In this document: piece by piece, positions 21,653 through 31,972 of the stretch
Layout of the letters: each line of letters begins with the position of its first letter
Position numbering within the stretch: position 1 is the stretch's first letter
From: an uncultured Prochlorococcus sp.
GTDB lineage: Bacteria > Cyanobacteriota > Cyanobacteriia > PCC-6307 > Cyanobiaceae
Assembly (NCBI GenBank): GCA_902594875.1
Contig: CACJNU010000003.1
Location: 37,726 to 101,725 of the forward strand
DNA: 64,000 nt
Reading direction: 5' to 3'
The notes under the pieces: model-generated
Databases searched by the model: none
Told to the model about the DNA's origin: nothing
The model's input: the letters and a program-made list of their open reading frames with translations, nothing else
Program-made: the position numbers and the translations under genes

Positions 21653-24409
21653 ATGAGAGAAACCCTTACATCCAGTCCTGAACTATTTAGCGATATTAGT
21701 TGGAACCTTCTTTTGTTAGGGGAAGAAACCGCAAAAAAATGGGATCATAGCGAATTTAATATTGAACACATAATTCATACATTGTTCTCATCAAGTGAAT
21801 TCTTTGCTTTCATTGAAAAATTATCAATCGACCAAGATACAGTTTTAGACATAACAGAAGATTTTTTAGAAGAGACACCAACAAATGAGTCAGATATTTT
21901 TACTATTGGAGAAGATTTAGAAATTTTGTTAGATAACGCGAATCAGATTAAAACTCAATGGGGATCGAGATTAATAGAAATCCCTCATTTACTAATTGCT
22001 CTTGGAAGAGATTTAAGAATTGGAAATTATGTTTTTGAAGAAGGAAACCTTTCAATGGAAAAATTAGAGGAAGAATTAAAGTTTTACCCAAACATTAATC
22101 AATCAAAAGATTCTTTGAATTATGGGAATGTAATTGAAATAAATAATCAATCAAATGTTGAATCAGACAAAGAAACTTTAGATAAAGAAGAAAAATTGAA
22201 AAAAGCTATTGTTCCATTACCGAAAAGTGAACTTCAAATTGAAACCAAAAAACAAGTTGGAAAAGATGAAAATGCTCTTTCAATTTATGGAAAAGATTTA
22301 ACAGAATCAGCTAAAAAAGGCTTACTGGATCCCGTTTTAGGAAGAGAAAATGAGATCAATAATCTAATGAGAGTACTCTGCAGAAGAAACAAAAATAACC
22401 CTATACTTATTGGCAATCCTGGAGTTGGTAAAACCTCAATTGCAAAATTACTTGCTCAATTAATAGTAGACAAAAAAGTGCCTGATACTTTAAAGGACTT
22501 AAAAATTATTTCACTTGACTTAGGCGCATTAGTTTCTGGGACCAAATTTAGAGGTCAACTAGAGGAAAGACTAAGCTTAATAATGCAGGAACTAAACAAT
22601 CCAAACCAAGGAATGATTCTATTTATTGATGAAATTCACTCAATATTAAGTTCTGACAGATCTTCTACAGACATCAGTAATATCTTAAAACCTTTACTTG
22701 CTGAAGGAGAACTTAGATGTATCGGTACAACAACACCTGAGAAATTTCGTGAAACTATTGAAAAAGATCAGGCATTAAATAATTGCTTTCAAAAGATAGC
22801 TGTTAATGAACCTTCAGTAGAATTAAGCGCAAAAATACTACAAGGGATCAAAAAGAAATATGAATCACATCATGGCATAAAAATTTCTGAAGAGGCTTTA
22901 AACTATTCTGCAAAATTGGCTGATAGATACATCAGCGATAAATGTCTCCCTGATAGTGCAATAGATTTAATTGATGAAGCAGCTGCACAGTTGAAAATCG
23001 AGTCTAATAATATGCCTCAAATCATTCTCCAACAAGAAAACAAACTTAATACTATTGATGAAAAATTGAATAATTTGCAAGGAGAAAATATCGAAGCTCA
23101 AGAAAAGCTATTGAATAATAGACAACAATCAGAGACAACATTGAACATTCTTTTGGAAAATTGGAACAATTTACGTGAAGAAATGGAGGAATTATCTATT
23201 TTAATGAAAGAAGAAGATAAGCTAACCAAACAAATTAAAGATAAATCAAATAGCGAAATTGAAAATGATCTTGATTATTTAGAAAAGCTTGAAGAAGAGT
23301 TAAGTGAAATAGAGAATGACATACAAAAAGTTGAAAAGAACTTTAATAAAATAAAGAAAAATAGAAATTTCCCTTTTAAATATCAAGTTGAACCTGATGA
23401 TATTGCAGATGTTATATCAAAAATCACTGGAATTCCAATTTCTAAAGTAGTTTCAAATGAACGTAAGAAATTAGTCAATCTTGAAACAGAACTAAGTGAA
23501 AAAGTTATTGGGCAAGAAAAAGCCATAGAAGCTGTTTCTGCTGCAATTAGAAGAGCTCGAGTTGGTATGAAAAGTCCTAAAAGACCTATTGGATCTTTTT
23601 TATTTATGGGTCCTACTGGTGTTGGTAAAACAGAATTAGCAAAATCTCTTGCAAGAGCTTTATTTGATGAAGAAGATGCACTTTTAAGATTAGACATGAG
23701 TGAATATATGGAGAAAAATGCCGTAGCAAGACTTTTAGGAGCGCCCCCAGGTTATGTTGGTTATGAAGAGGGAGGTCAATTAACTGAAGCTGTAAGACGT
23801 AAACCCTATTCAGTAATCCTTCTTGATGAGATAGAAAAAGCACATGCAGAAGTATTTAATATCCTTTTGCAAGTCTTAGATGAAGGAAGATTAACGGATT
23901 CTCAAGGAAGAACAGTAGATTTCAAAAATACGGTAATCATTATGACAAGTAACCTAGCTGGTAAATCTATACTTGAGTATTCACAAAAGATTTCTAAAAG
24001 TGAGGGAAAGTTAGAAAAAGATCAACAAACTCTAGATGATTCAATTAGTAATGCATTGTCTTCAATTTTTAGACCTGAATTTTTAAATAGAATCGACGAA
24101 GTGGTAAGGTTTAATCCATTATCTATTGATGAACTTCAAAAAATAATCATTCTACAAACAGAAGATTTAAAGAACCTGCTACTTGAGCAGAAAATAAATA
24201 TCGCTATAGACAAAAAAGTTATCGACAAAATTGCAACCGATTCTTACGAACCTCAATATGGTGCTAGGCCACTTAGCAGGGAACTCAGAAGACAAATAGA
24301 AAATCCCTTGGCTGCAAAACTTTTAGAGGATAACTTCAAAAACAAAAAAAATATAACAATTAAACTTAACCCTGCTAAAAAAGATGAGATCATTTTCAAA
24401 GCTAGCTGA
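21653..24409 (+). CDS. clpB: Clp-family AAA+ chaperone (ClpB2-like)
   Basis: Two AAA modules (GNPGVGKTS, GPTGVGKTELAKSLARALF), middle coiled coil, GAPPGYVGYEEGGQLTEAVRR; divergent N domain. Confidence 0.88.
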   Translation: MRETLTSSPELFSDISWNLLLLGEETAKKWDHSEFNIEHIIHTLFSSSEFFAFIEKLSIDQDTVLDITEDFLEETPTNESDIFTIGEDLEILLDNANQIKTQWGSRLIEIPHLLIALGRDLRIGNYVFEEGNLSMEKLEEELKFYPNINQSKDSLNYGNVIEINNQSNVESDKETLDKEEKLKKAIVPLPKSELQIETKKQVGKDENALSIYGKDLTESAKKGLLDPVLGRENEINNLMRVLCRRNKNNPILIGNPGVGKTSIAKLLAQLIVDKKVPDTLKDLKIISLDLGALVSGTKFRGQLEERLSLIMQELNNPNQGMILFIDEIHSILSSDRSSTDISNILKPLLAEGELRCIGTTTPEKFRETIEKDQALNNCFQKIAVNEPSVELSAKILQGIKKKYESHHGIKISEEALNYSAKLADRYISDKCLPDSAIDLIDEAAAQLKIESNNMPQIILQQENKLNTIDEKLNNLQGENIEAQEKLLNNRQQSETTLNILLENWNNLREEMEELSILMKEEDKLTKQIKDKSNSEIENDLDYLEKLEEELSEIENDIQKVEKNFNKIKKNRNFPFKYQVEPDDIADVISKITGIPISKVVSNERKKLVNLETELSEKVIGQEKAIEAVSAAIRRARVGMKSPKRPIGSFLFMGPTGVGKTELAKSLARALFDEEDALLRLDMSEYMEKNAVARLLGAPPGYVGYEEGGQLTEAVRRKPYSVILLDEIEKAHAEVFNILLQVLDEGRLTDSQGRTVDFKNTVIIMTSNLAGKSILEYSQKISKSEGKLEKDQQTLDDSISNALSSIFRPEFLNRIDEVVRFNPLSIDELQKIIILQTEDLKNLLLEQKINIAIDKKVIDKIATDSYEPQYGARPLSRELRRQIENPLAAKLLEDNFKNKKNITIKLNPAKKDEIIFKAS

Positions 24410-24470
24410 GGAGTAAATCAATAAGCTAAAATAAAACCAAAGCGTAAAGCTTAATTTTAAAAAAAATTTT

Positions 24471-24713
24471 GTGACAAGTCCTACTACCAATAAAGAACCT
24501 CTTAAACAGGATTCTCCTGAAGTTGAAGAGCCTAAAAAAAAGAACAATTTTTTTAGATCTACCTACGATGAGCTTAAACTTGTCGTGTGGCCTAACAAAC
24601 AACAACTTTTTAGCGAATCAGTAGCAGTTATAATTATGGTATCGTTTTCTGCTGCAGCAATTGCTTCTGTTAGCAGATTCTATGGATGGGCAGCCTCTCA
24701 AATTTTTGGTTGA
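24471..24713 (+). CDS. secE: Preprotein translocase subunit SecE (GTG start)
   Basis: STYDELKLVVWPNKQQL...VIIMVSFSAAAIASVSRFYG single TM; immediately upstream of nusG. Confidence 0.92.
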   Translation: MTSPTTNKEPLKQDSPEVEEPKKKNNFFRSTYDELKLVVWPNKQQLFSESVAVIIMVSFSAAAIASVSRFYGWAASQIFG

Positions 24714-24764
24714 ATTATCTCCCTAATATCCATTAATAAAGATCTAAATTAAGCTTCCAGAAAA

Positions 24765-25376
24765 ATGAGTAATGAATTAAATACAAGCCTTGCTTCTTCA
24801 AAAGCAAATACAAGCATCGCAAGATGGTATGCAGTTCAAGTAGCATCAAGCTGTGAAAAAAAAGTAAAAGCGACTCTCGAGCAGAGATCAGTAACTTTAG
24901 GTGTAAATAATAGAATTATTGAAATTGAAATTCCCCAAACTCCAGGAATTAAATTAAAAAAAGATGGAAGCAGACAAACTACTGAAGAAAAAGTTTTCCC
25001 AGGTTATGTACTCGTAAGAATGATTTTGGATGAAGATACAATGATGGCTGTTAAAAGTACTCCAAATGTAATTAACTTTGTCGGTGCTGAAGACGGTAGA
25101 GGCAGCGGAAGATCGCGAGGTCATATCAAACCTCGACCATTATCAAGACAAGAAGTTAATAGAATCTTTAAGCGCGCCTCAGAGAAAAAAGCTGTAATCA
25201 AGTTAGATATTGAAGAAAAAGATAGAATCATTGTAACTAGCGGTCCATTCAAGGATTTCCAGGGAGAAGTTATAGAAGTTTCCGGAGAAAGAAATAAATT
25301 AAAAGCATTACTTTCAATATTTGGGCGCGAGACTCCTGTAGAATTAGAATTCTCCCAAATCAATAAACAAAATTAA
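24765..25376 (+). CDS. nusG: Transcription termination/antitermination protein NusG
   Basis: RWYAVQVASSCEKKVKATLEQR, VFPGYVLVRM, GPFKDFQGEV KOW motif. Confidence 0.97.
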   Translation: MSNELNTSLASSKANTSIARWYAVQVASSCEKKVKATLEQRSVTLGVNNRIIEIEIPQTPGIKLKKDGSRQTTEEKVFPGYVLVRMILDEDTMMAVKSTPNVINFVGAEDGRGSGRSRGHIKPRPLSRQEVNRIFKRASEKKAVIKLDIEEKDRIIVTSGPFKDFQGEVIEVSGERNKLKALLSIFGRETPVELEFSQINKQN

Positions 25377-25443
25377 TTTCTAATTCTTCTTGTTTATCTA
25401 GTAAAATTATGATTTTCTACTACAGCTTAAATTCTCTAATCTA

Positions 25444-25869
25444 ATGGCAAAAAAAATTGTTGCAGTTATCAAGCTTGCTCTACAAGCAGGCAAAGCAAAT
25501 CCTGCTCCTCCTGTAGGGCCAGCTTTAGGACAACATGGTGTTAATATCATGGCATTTTGTAAAGAATACAATGCTAGGACACAAGATAAAGCAGGTTTTG
25601 TAATTCCAGTCGAGATTTCTGTTTTTGAAGATAGAAGCTTTACTTTTATTACAAAAACACCTCCTGCTTCCGTCTTAATAACAAAAGCAGCTGGTATAGA
25701 GAAGGGATCAGGTGAATCTGCAAAAGGCTCTGTTGGGAATATAAGTAAAGCTCAACTAGAAGAAATAGCCAAAACTAAGCTTCCTGATCTAAACTGTTCT
25801 AGTGTTGAATCAGCAATGAAAGTAATTGAGGGTACTGCTCGTAATATGGGCGTATCTATAACTGATTGA
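25444..25869 (+). CDS. rplK: 50S ribosomal protein L11
   Basis: [35 protein letters not shown]. Confidence 0.99.
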   Translation: MAKKIVAVIKLALQAGKANPAPPVGPALGQHGVNIMAFCKEYNARTQDKAGFVIPVEISVFEDRSFTFITKTPPASVLITKAAGIEKGSGESAKGSVGNISKAQLEEIAKTKLPDLNCSSVESAMKVIEGTARNMGVSITD

Positions 25870-25935
25870 GTTCAATACAAAATTTCTCACTATTTAGGGG
25901 AGGTTAGTTAATAACCGTTTGCACCCAATTTTACT

Positions 25936-26643
25936 ATGAAAAAACTATCCAAAAGAATGGCGGCTCTATCAACAAAGATAGAAGATCGCATTTACGCACC
26001 ACTCGAAGCTCTTAGTATTATCAAGGAAAATGCTAATGCAAAATTTGATGAAACTATTGAAGCACATATACGTTTAGGTATTGATCCAAAATATACTGAT
26101 CAACAATTAAGGACCACTGTTGCATTACCACATGGTACTGGCCAAAGCATCAAAATTGCAGTAATTACAAGCGGTGAGAATGTATCGAAAGCTAAAGCTG
26201 CTGGTGCAGATTTATTTGGAGAGGAAGATCTTGTGGAAAGTATCAACAAAGGAAATATGGAGTTTGATCTACTTATTGCAACTCCAGATATGATGCCCAA
26301 GGTTGCAAAATTAGGAAGAGTTTTAGGACCAAGAGGTTTAATGCCTAATCCTAAAGCTGGGACAGTAACTAATGACATTGCTAATGCAATAAAAGAATTC
26401 AAAGCTGGTAAGCTTGAATTTAGAGCAGATAAGGCGGGAATCGTTCATGTACGCTTTGGAAAAGCAAGTTTCACAAAAGAGGCTCTATTTGACAACTTAA
26501 AAACCTTACAAGAATCAATTGATAAAAATAAACCAAGTGGAGCTAAGGGAAAGTATTGGAAAACTTTTTATGTAACTTCAACAATGGGACCTTCAGTGCA
26601 AGTAGACATAAATGCTGTACAAGATTACCAACCTGCAGGTTAA
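25936..26643 (+). CDS. rplA: 50S ribosomal protein L1
   Basis: [17 protein letters not shown] signature. Confidence 0.99.
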   Translation: MKKLSKRMAALSTKIEDRIYAPLEALSIIKENANAKFDETIEAHIRLGIDPKYTDQQLRTTVALPHGTGQSIKIAVITSGENVSKAKAAGADLFGEEDLVESINKGNMEFDLLIATPDMMPKVAKLGRVLGPRGLMPNPKAGTVTNDIANAIKEFKAGKLEFRADKAGIVHVRFGKASFTKEALFDNLKTLQESIDKNKPSGAKGKYWKTFYVTSTMGPSVQVDINAVQDYQPAG

Positions 26644-26687
26644 CGCGTTGTAGTATAATTTAAATTGCAATAATACGGCCAAAGAAA

Positions 26688-26800
26688 GTAGGTTGATTTA
26701 GTCATTCTAAATTTTTAATTCCTACCGAGGACTCGTCTTAAATTATTTCTTTTTGGATTTAATAAAAGCGGCCTCTTTAAAAGAATTTTGCCGCATTTCC
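26688..26800 (+). promoter_or_regulatory. Candidate ribosomal L10 leader / attenuator upstream of rplJ
   Basis: 190-nt gap between rplA and rplJ with complementary GTAGG (26688-26692)/CCTAC (26721-26725) and GCGGC (26768-26772)/GCCGC (26790-26794) arms; leaders at this position are known in bacteria. Confidence 0.5.
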
Positions 26801-26833
26801 TGCTCTCCCTAAATTACGATCCAAAAAAAATCA

Positions 26834-27361
26834 ATGGGCCGAACACTAGAGAATAAGCAACAAATCGTTACTGAGATTAAATCTCTATTAAACGATTCGG
26901 AAATGGCTGTAGTTCTTGACTATAAAGGTTTAACTATCAAAGAGATGTCAGATTTGCGATCTAGATTGCAAACTACTAACGGCATTTGCAAAGTTACTAA
27001 AAATTCATTAATGCGTAAAGCTATTGATGGAGATAGTAATTGGAACGATCTTAAATCTTTACTGACCGGAACAAATGCTTTTGTCTTAATCAAGGAAGAC
27101 GTTGGTGGTGCTGTAAAAGCTATCCAATCTTTTCAAAAAGACACCAAAAAATCCGAAACCAAAGGAGCTTTGTTTGAAGGCAGACTTCTAAGCGATTCTG
27201 AAATAAAAGAAATTGCAAGTCTTCCATCTAAAGAAGTATTGATGGCAAAAATTGCTGGCGCTCTTAATGGCGTTGCAACAAAAATTGCGATCTCTATTAA
27301 TGAAGTACCTTCTGGACTTGCTAGATCACTCAAACAACATTCTGAAAAATCAGAATCTTAA
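26834..27361 (+). CDS. rplJ: 50S ribosomal protein L10
   Basis: L10 family N-terminus ([20 protein letters not shown]) and position before rplL. Confidence 0.97.
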
Positions 27362-27390
27362 ATCAAAAACCCTTATTAACTTTTAAGAAA

Positions 27391-27786
27391 ATGTCCGCAA
27401 AAACTGAAGAAATTCTTGAATCATTAAAATCTCTATCACTTTTAGAAGCATCTGAGCTTGTAAAGCAAATTGAAGAGGCTTTTGGTGTATCAGCTGCAGC
27501 TTCTGCAGGTGTAGTAATGGCAGCTCCAGGAGCAGCTGGTGGTGACGCAGATGGTGGCGCTGCTGAAGAAAAAACTGAATTTGATGTAGTTCTCGAAAGC
27601 TTCGATGCAGCTGCAAAAATCAAAGTCCTTAAGGTTGTAAGAAATGCAACTGGCCTAGGTCTTGGCGATGCAAAAGCACTTGTTGAATCTGCACCAAAAA
27701 CAGTAAAAGAAGGAATTGCTAAAGCAGATGCTGAATCTTTAAAGAAAGAGATTGAAGAAGCTGGCGGTAAAGTTACACTTAAGTAA
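27391..27786 (+). CDS. rplL: 50S ribosomal protein L7/L12
   Basis: [49 protein letters not shown]. Confidence 0.99.
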
Positions 27787-27800
27787 GAGTAAATTTTTTC

Positions 27801-27825
27801 AAGCCGATCACTTTAATATCGGCTT
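27801..27825 (+). other. Hairpin (8-bp perfect stem) between rplL and rnhA
   Basis: AAGCCGAT-CACTTTAAT-ATCGGCTT; no clear T-run follows, so a terminator or processing site is unproven. Confidence 0.6.
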
Positions 27826-27833
27826 CAAAAATT

Positions 27834-28553
27834 ATGAATAGTGATAGTATTGCGATTGAAGCCGCAACTGATGGAGCTTGCAGTGGTAATCCAGGCCCAG
27901 GTGGTTGGGCCGGTTTAATAATTTTTGACGATAACAGCGAATTAGAAATAGGTGGTTCCGAGCAAAATACCACAAATAATAGAATGGAACTCACTGCGGC
28001 TATAAAAACTCTTGAAAAATTAAAAAGATACCAATTAAAAGAGAACTTTAAACTAAGAACTGATAGTAAATATGTCATAGAGGGTTATACAAAATGGATT
28101 ATTAATTGGAAGAGAAATGGATGGAAAACAAGTTCAGGAAAACCAGTTCAAAATCTTGATCTATGGCAAAAAATTGATCAATTAAGAATTAATGGCCTAA
28201 TAATGGAATATGTTAAAGGTCATAGCGGGGATAAACAAAATGATAGGGTTGATAAAATTGCAACTAATTACAGCAAAGGTATATCTATAGAAAATAACTT
28301 AAAAAAAGCAGAATCCTCAGTTGATTTTTTTGAAAAAAATGCACCTGCAGAAATTCAGGAATTATTTTCCCGCAATGAATTAATTAAAAAATTTGCAGAA
28401 AAAAAGTACCTTTTAAGTTCACCTGAACTAGACACCTTATTAGGTGAAGAAAACCACTTAAAGATAAAAGAATATTCACTTTTTGAATGGCGTAATTGGA
28501 GATTGATTCCTAAAAATAAAAAATATTGGATAATAGAAAAAAAAGAAGCTTAA
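27834..28553 (+). CDS. rnhA: Ribonuclease HI with C-terminal extension
   Basis: ATDGACSGNPGPGGWAGLI, NRMELTAAI, TDSKYVIEGYTKWI, VKGHSGDKQNDRVDKIA. Confidence 0.94.
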   Translation: MNSDSIAIEAATDGACSGNPGPGGWAGLIIFDDNSELEIGGSEQNTTNNRMELTAAIKTLEKLKRYQLKENFKLRTDSKYVIEGYTKWIINWKRNGWKTSSGKPVQNLDLWQKIDQLRINGLIMEYVKGHSGDKQNDRVDKIATNYSKGISIENNLKKAESSVDFFEKNAPAEIQELFSRNELIKKFAEKKYLLSSPELDTLLGEENHLKIKEYSLFEWRNWRLIPKNKKYWIIEKKEA

Positions 28554-28558
28554 GTTTT

Positions 28559-29728
28559 ATGAATGAACAGAAGGGGGTATTTAAAAATCTTTATAAAAAC
28601 TTGATTACCCCTGTATTAAAAAAAGACTCTGGAATTGATGCAGAATACTTAACAAATTTATCTCTTAGCCTCCTATCATTTAGTTCAAGAAAATATAATT
28701 GGCCTTTAGTTTCATCTATCTTAAAAAATCTAAATAAAGAATTTTCTGTAGTTGATAAAAGGTTAAATCAGAACATATGCGGAATAAATTTTTGTAATCC
28801 AGTTGGTTTAGCTGCGGGTTTTGACAAAAATGGAAATGCCGCAAATATATGGAAAGATTTTGGTTTTGGATTTGCTGAACTTGGAACGGTAACTAAATTT
28901 GCTCAGAATGGAAATCCCAAACCAAGATTATTTAGATTAGCAGAAGAAGAGGCAGCATTAAATAGAATGGGTTTTAATAACAATGGTGCTGAAAATCTAG
29001 TTAAAAACTTTGTCGAACAAGGAATTGAGTTTAAAAAAAATAGAAAGAATATTTGTTTAGGGATAAATTTTGGTAAGTCTAAAATTACAGATTTATCTCA
29101 AGCAAAAGAGGACTATTTAACTTCTCTAAAATTATTAATTCCATATTGTGATTATGCAGCAATAAACGTAAGTTCTCCAAATACTGAAGGACTAAGAAAG
29201 TTACAAGATCCAATTCTTCTAAAAGAACTTATTAAAGAAATTAAAAACTTACCCAGTTGCCCACCATTATTTATCAAAATTGCACCGGATTTAAGCTTTA
29301 AAAATATTGAAGATATTTGCCAATTAATAATCGAGGAAAACATCGATGGAATAATTGCTACTAACACCAGCATAGATAGATTAGGTCTTGAAAATAGAAA
29401 GATCATGCAAACCGGATTATTACTTTCTGAAGAGAGTGGAGGATTAAGTGGGAGGCCTCTACAAAAAAAAGCAAATCAAATAATAAAATATATTCATAAT
29501 ATTGATAAAAAGATTATTTTAATTGGCGTCGGTGGAATAGATAGTCCTGAGTCTGCTTGGGAAAGAATTTGTTCTGGGGCATCATTAATTCAACTTTATA
29601 CTGGATGGATATATAAGGGTCCACAATTAGTACCCGATATACTTGAAGGGATTCAAAAGCAACTCAATAACCATCAATTATCGAATATTAAAGAGGCCAT
29701 TGGATCAGATTTAAAATGGGTTAAATAA
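28559..29728 (+). CDS. pyrD: Dihydroorotate dehydrogenase (quinone)
   Basis: NPVGLAAGFDKNGNA, INVSSPNTEGLRKLQ, ATNTSIDR, GVGGIDSPESAWERICSGASLIQLYTGWIYKGP; better ATG at 28559 than ORF-track 28526. Confidence 0.96.
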   Translation: MNEQKGVFKNLYKNLITPVLKKDSGIDAEYLTNLSLSLLSFSSRKYNWPLVSSILKNLNKEFSVVDKRLNQNICGINFCNPVGLAAGFDKNGNAANIWKDFGFGFAELGTVTKFAQNGNPKPRLFRLAEEEAALNRMGFNNNGAENLVKNFVEQGIEFKKNRKNICLGINFGKSKITDLSQAKEDYLTSLKLLIPYCDYAAINVSSPNTEGLRKLQDPILLKELIKEIKNLPSCPPLFIKIAPDLSFKNIEDICQLIIEENIDGIIATNTSIDRLGLENRKIMQTGLLLSEESGGLSGRPLQKKANQIIKYIHNIDKKIILIGVGGIDSPESAWERICSGASLIQLYTGWIYKGPQLVPDILEGIQKQLNNHQLSNIKEAIGSDLKWVK

Positions 29729-29745
29729 AAATTAGAAAATGAATA

Positions 29746-30870
29746 ATGAACAAATCGGAAACTAATGATTACTCAACCTTAGCCATGCAAATATCAAATT
29801 TAAAGCATGGAGGAAATGTATATGCAAATGCAAAAAAATTAAATTTATTACCCTCTGAAATTATTGACGCAAGTGCTTCATTAGTACCCTTTGATCCCCC
29901 TCAAATCCTAATAGATTCATTAAATGAAGAAATTAAGAATCTTGGATTTAGATATTACCCTGATAGAAACTTGAGTGATTTGAAAGAAATAATCGGCAAT
30001 TTTCATGGGATAAATCCAGACAATATTTTGCCTGGGAATGGAGCTTCTGAGCTAATAACTTGGGCAGGTTATGAAGCATCCAAATTTGGAATAAGTTGTA
30101 TTCCTTCTCCATGCTTTGTTGATTATGAAAGATCTTTAAATTGTTGGAATAGTGATTTAATACATTGCAAATTACCAAAAAACTGGAATAATATTTTTCC
30201 TCAATCATTTCCCGTTTATCCTAAAGGTGATGTTATCTGGATTACAAATCCTCATAACCCAACCGGCCAATTGTGGGAGAAAAGTTCATTAGAGGAAATT
30301 GTAAAAAAATATAAATTAGTTATCTGTGATGAGGCTTTCTTATCGATAACACCTAATGGAGAAAAAGAATCTTTAATACCATTAACCCAAAGATTTGATA
30401 ATTTATTAGTCTTGAGAAGCTTGACCAAAATCTTCAATATTCCTGGCCTTAGATTAGGTTACGTTATCGGCTCATCGAAAAAACTTAAACAATGGGAAAT
30501 AAACAGAGATCCTTGGCCTTTAAATTCCTTTGCTATTAAAGCCGGAATTGATTTACTAAGTAATAAGCAATTCTATGAACAGTGGACAAGACAGATTCAT
30601 CGCTGGATAAATGTTGAAAAAAAGAGAGTATTTGCAAAATTATCAAAAATAGAGAACCTTAAAGTTCATAACTCTTCAACCAACTTCTTTTTAATAGAAA
30701 GTAAAACATCCTTGTCGCCAAATATAAAATACTTAGAAAATAAGGGAATATTGCTTAGAGAATGTACTTCATTTAAATTTCTCGACGAAAAGTGGGCAAG
30801 AATAAGCTTGCAGAATAGGAAAAATAACACTCTTTTATGTAAAGAAATTCAGAATTCCTTTAGAAAATAA
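29746..30870 (+). CDS. PLP-dependent aminotransferase; L-threonine-O-3-phosphate decarboxylase-like (CobD/CobC type)
   Basis: HGGNVYANAKKLNLLPSEIIDASASLVPFDPP (cf. CobD N-terminus), NPHNPTGQLW, SLTKIFNIPGLRLGY. Confidence 0.8.
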   Translation: MNKSETNDYSTLAMQISNLKHGGNVYANAKKLNLLPSEIIDASASLVPFDPPQILIDSLNEEIKNLGFRYYPDRNLSDLKEIIGNFHGINPDNILPGNGASELITWAGYEASKFGISCIPSPCFVDYERSLNCWNSDLIHCKLPKNWNNIFPQSFPVYPKGDVIWITNPHNPTGQLWEKSSLEEIVKKYKLVICDEAFLSITPNGEKESLIPLTQRFDNLLVLRSLTKIFNIPGLRLGYVIGSSKKLKQWEINRDPWPLNSFAIKAGIDLLSNKQFYEQWTRQIHRWINVEKKRVFAKLSKIENLKVHNSSTNFFLIESKTSLSPNIKYLENKGILLRECTSFKFLDEKWARISLQNRKNNTLLCKEIQNSFRK

Positions 30871-31940
30871 TTAATAAATGTTTTAATCTCATTTTTAGAT
30901 TTAATTTTATTATTAAATTCCATATTCCTCTTCATGAGATCTAATATTTCATAATGATTTTTACCCTTTTTTGATTTTATTTTAAAAATTCTTTCTAGAG
31001 TTTCTTCAAAAACTTCTTTAGAAATTTTATTCTGATTGATTAAAACTGAGCCTCCACTTTCAGCAAGAATCATTGCATTTTTCTCCTGATGATTATTTTT
31101 AGATTTTGGATATGGAATTAAAATAGAAGGTTTTTCAGCCTCTATTAGTTCATTGATTATTCCTGCACCGGATCTTGATATTACAAGATCACAGTTTTGA
31201 ATTAAAGCTGCTATTTCATTAGTAAATTTCTTTTGAATATAATTTTTGGAGTTTTTTACATAAAAAGTTTGTTGATTAGATTCCCCAATAATATGAATTA
31301 TCCGAAACTGTTTTTTTAATAAAAATTCCAGAGATTCGTTAAGAATTTGATTTATAGCTTTTGCTCCTTGACTACCTCCCATGACAATCAAAAGCGGTCC
31401 TTTTCCTTTCGGAACCCATTCTGGCAAGGGATTAGATTTATAGAATTCTTCTCTTAAAGGGGTACCAGTAAAAATAGTTTTACAATTTCTTAAATAAGAA
31501 TTTGTATTCTTAAATCCTAGAAGAACATAGTTACACAAAAAACCAAAATATTTCGTGACCATTCCTGGAATTAAATTTGATTCATGAATAATGACAGGTA
31601 TCCTCAGAAATTTTGAAGCAACAATAGTGGGGGCAGAGATATAACCTCCAGTCGTAAAAACCAAGTTAATTTTTTTTTCTTTTAAGATCCTAATTATTTG
31701 GAAAGTTGACATTAAAATTTCTATATATTGATAAAACAAAAAAATATTTTTTCTTGGTGTCTTTATACTCAAAGTCCTCAAATTATATTTTTTAGGTATT
31801 AAATTGGCATCAAGTCTTTGGTTAACACCCAACCAATGTATATTCCACTTATCTTCTACGTCTTTAGAGACTGCTAACGCTGGGAAAATATGCCCCCCTG
31901 TCCCACTGGATGCGACTAATAAATTATTTTTTTTAGACAT
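30849..31940 (-). CDS. murG: UDP-N-acetylglucosamine transferase MurG
   Basis: SSGTGGHIFPALAV, TTGGYISAP, IHESNLIPG, VMGGSQGAKAIN. Confidence 0.96.
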   Translation of the reverse strand: MSKKNNLLVASSGTGGHIFPALAVSKDVEDKWNIHWLGVNQRLDANLIPKKYNLRTLSIKTPRKNIFLFYQYIEILMSTFQIIRILKEKKINLVFTTGGYISAPTIVASKFLRIPVIIHESNLIPGMVTKYFGFLCNYVLLGFKNTNSYLRNCKTIFTGTPLREEFYKSNPLPEWVPKGKGPLLIVMGGSQGAKAINQILNESLEFLLKKQFRIIHIIGESNQQTFYVKNSKNYIQKKFTNEIAALIQNCDLVISRSGAGIINELIEAEKPSILIPYPKSKNNHQEKNAMILAESGGSVLINQNKISKEVFEETLERIFKIKSKKGKNHYEILDLMKRNMEFNNKIKSKNEIKTFINYFLKEF

Positions 31941-31972
31941 AAAAACTTAAATTAGTAGAATAAAAACAATAA

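Noticed and set aside
23383-23843. Minus-strand ORFs opposite clpB
   Set aside because: Fully inside a strongly supported CDS, no family resemblance.
27363-27623. Two minus-strand ORFs (86 and 77 aa) opposite rplL
   Set aside because: Low-complexity Ala/Ser/His-rich translations produced by the Ala/Gly-rich L7/L12 hinge; artefacts.
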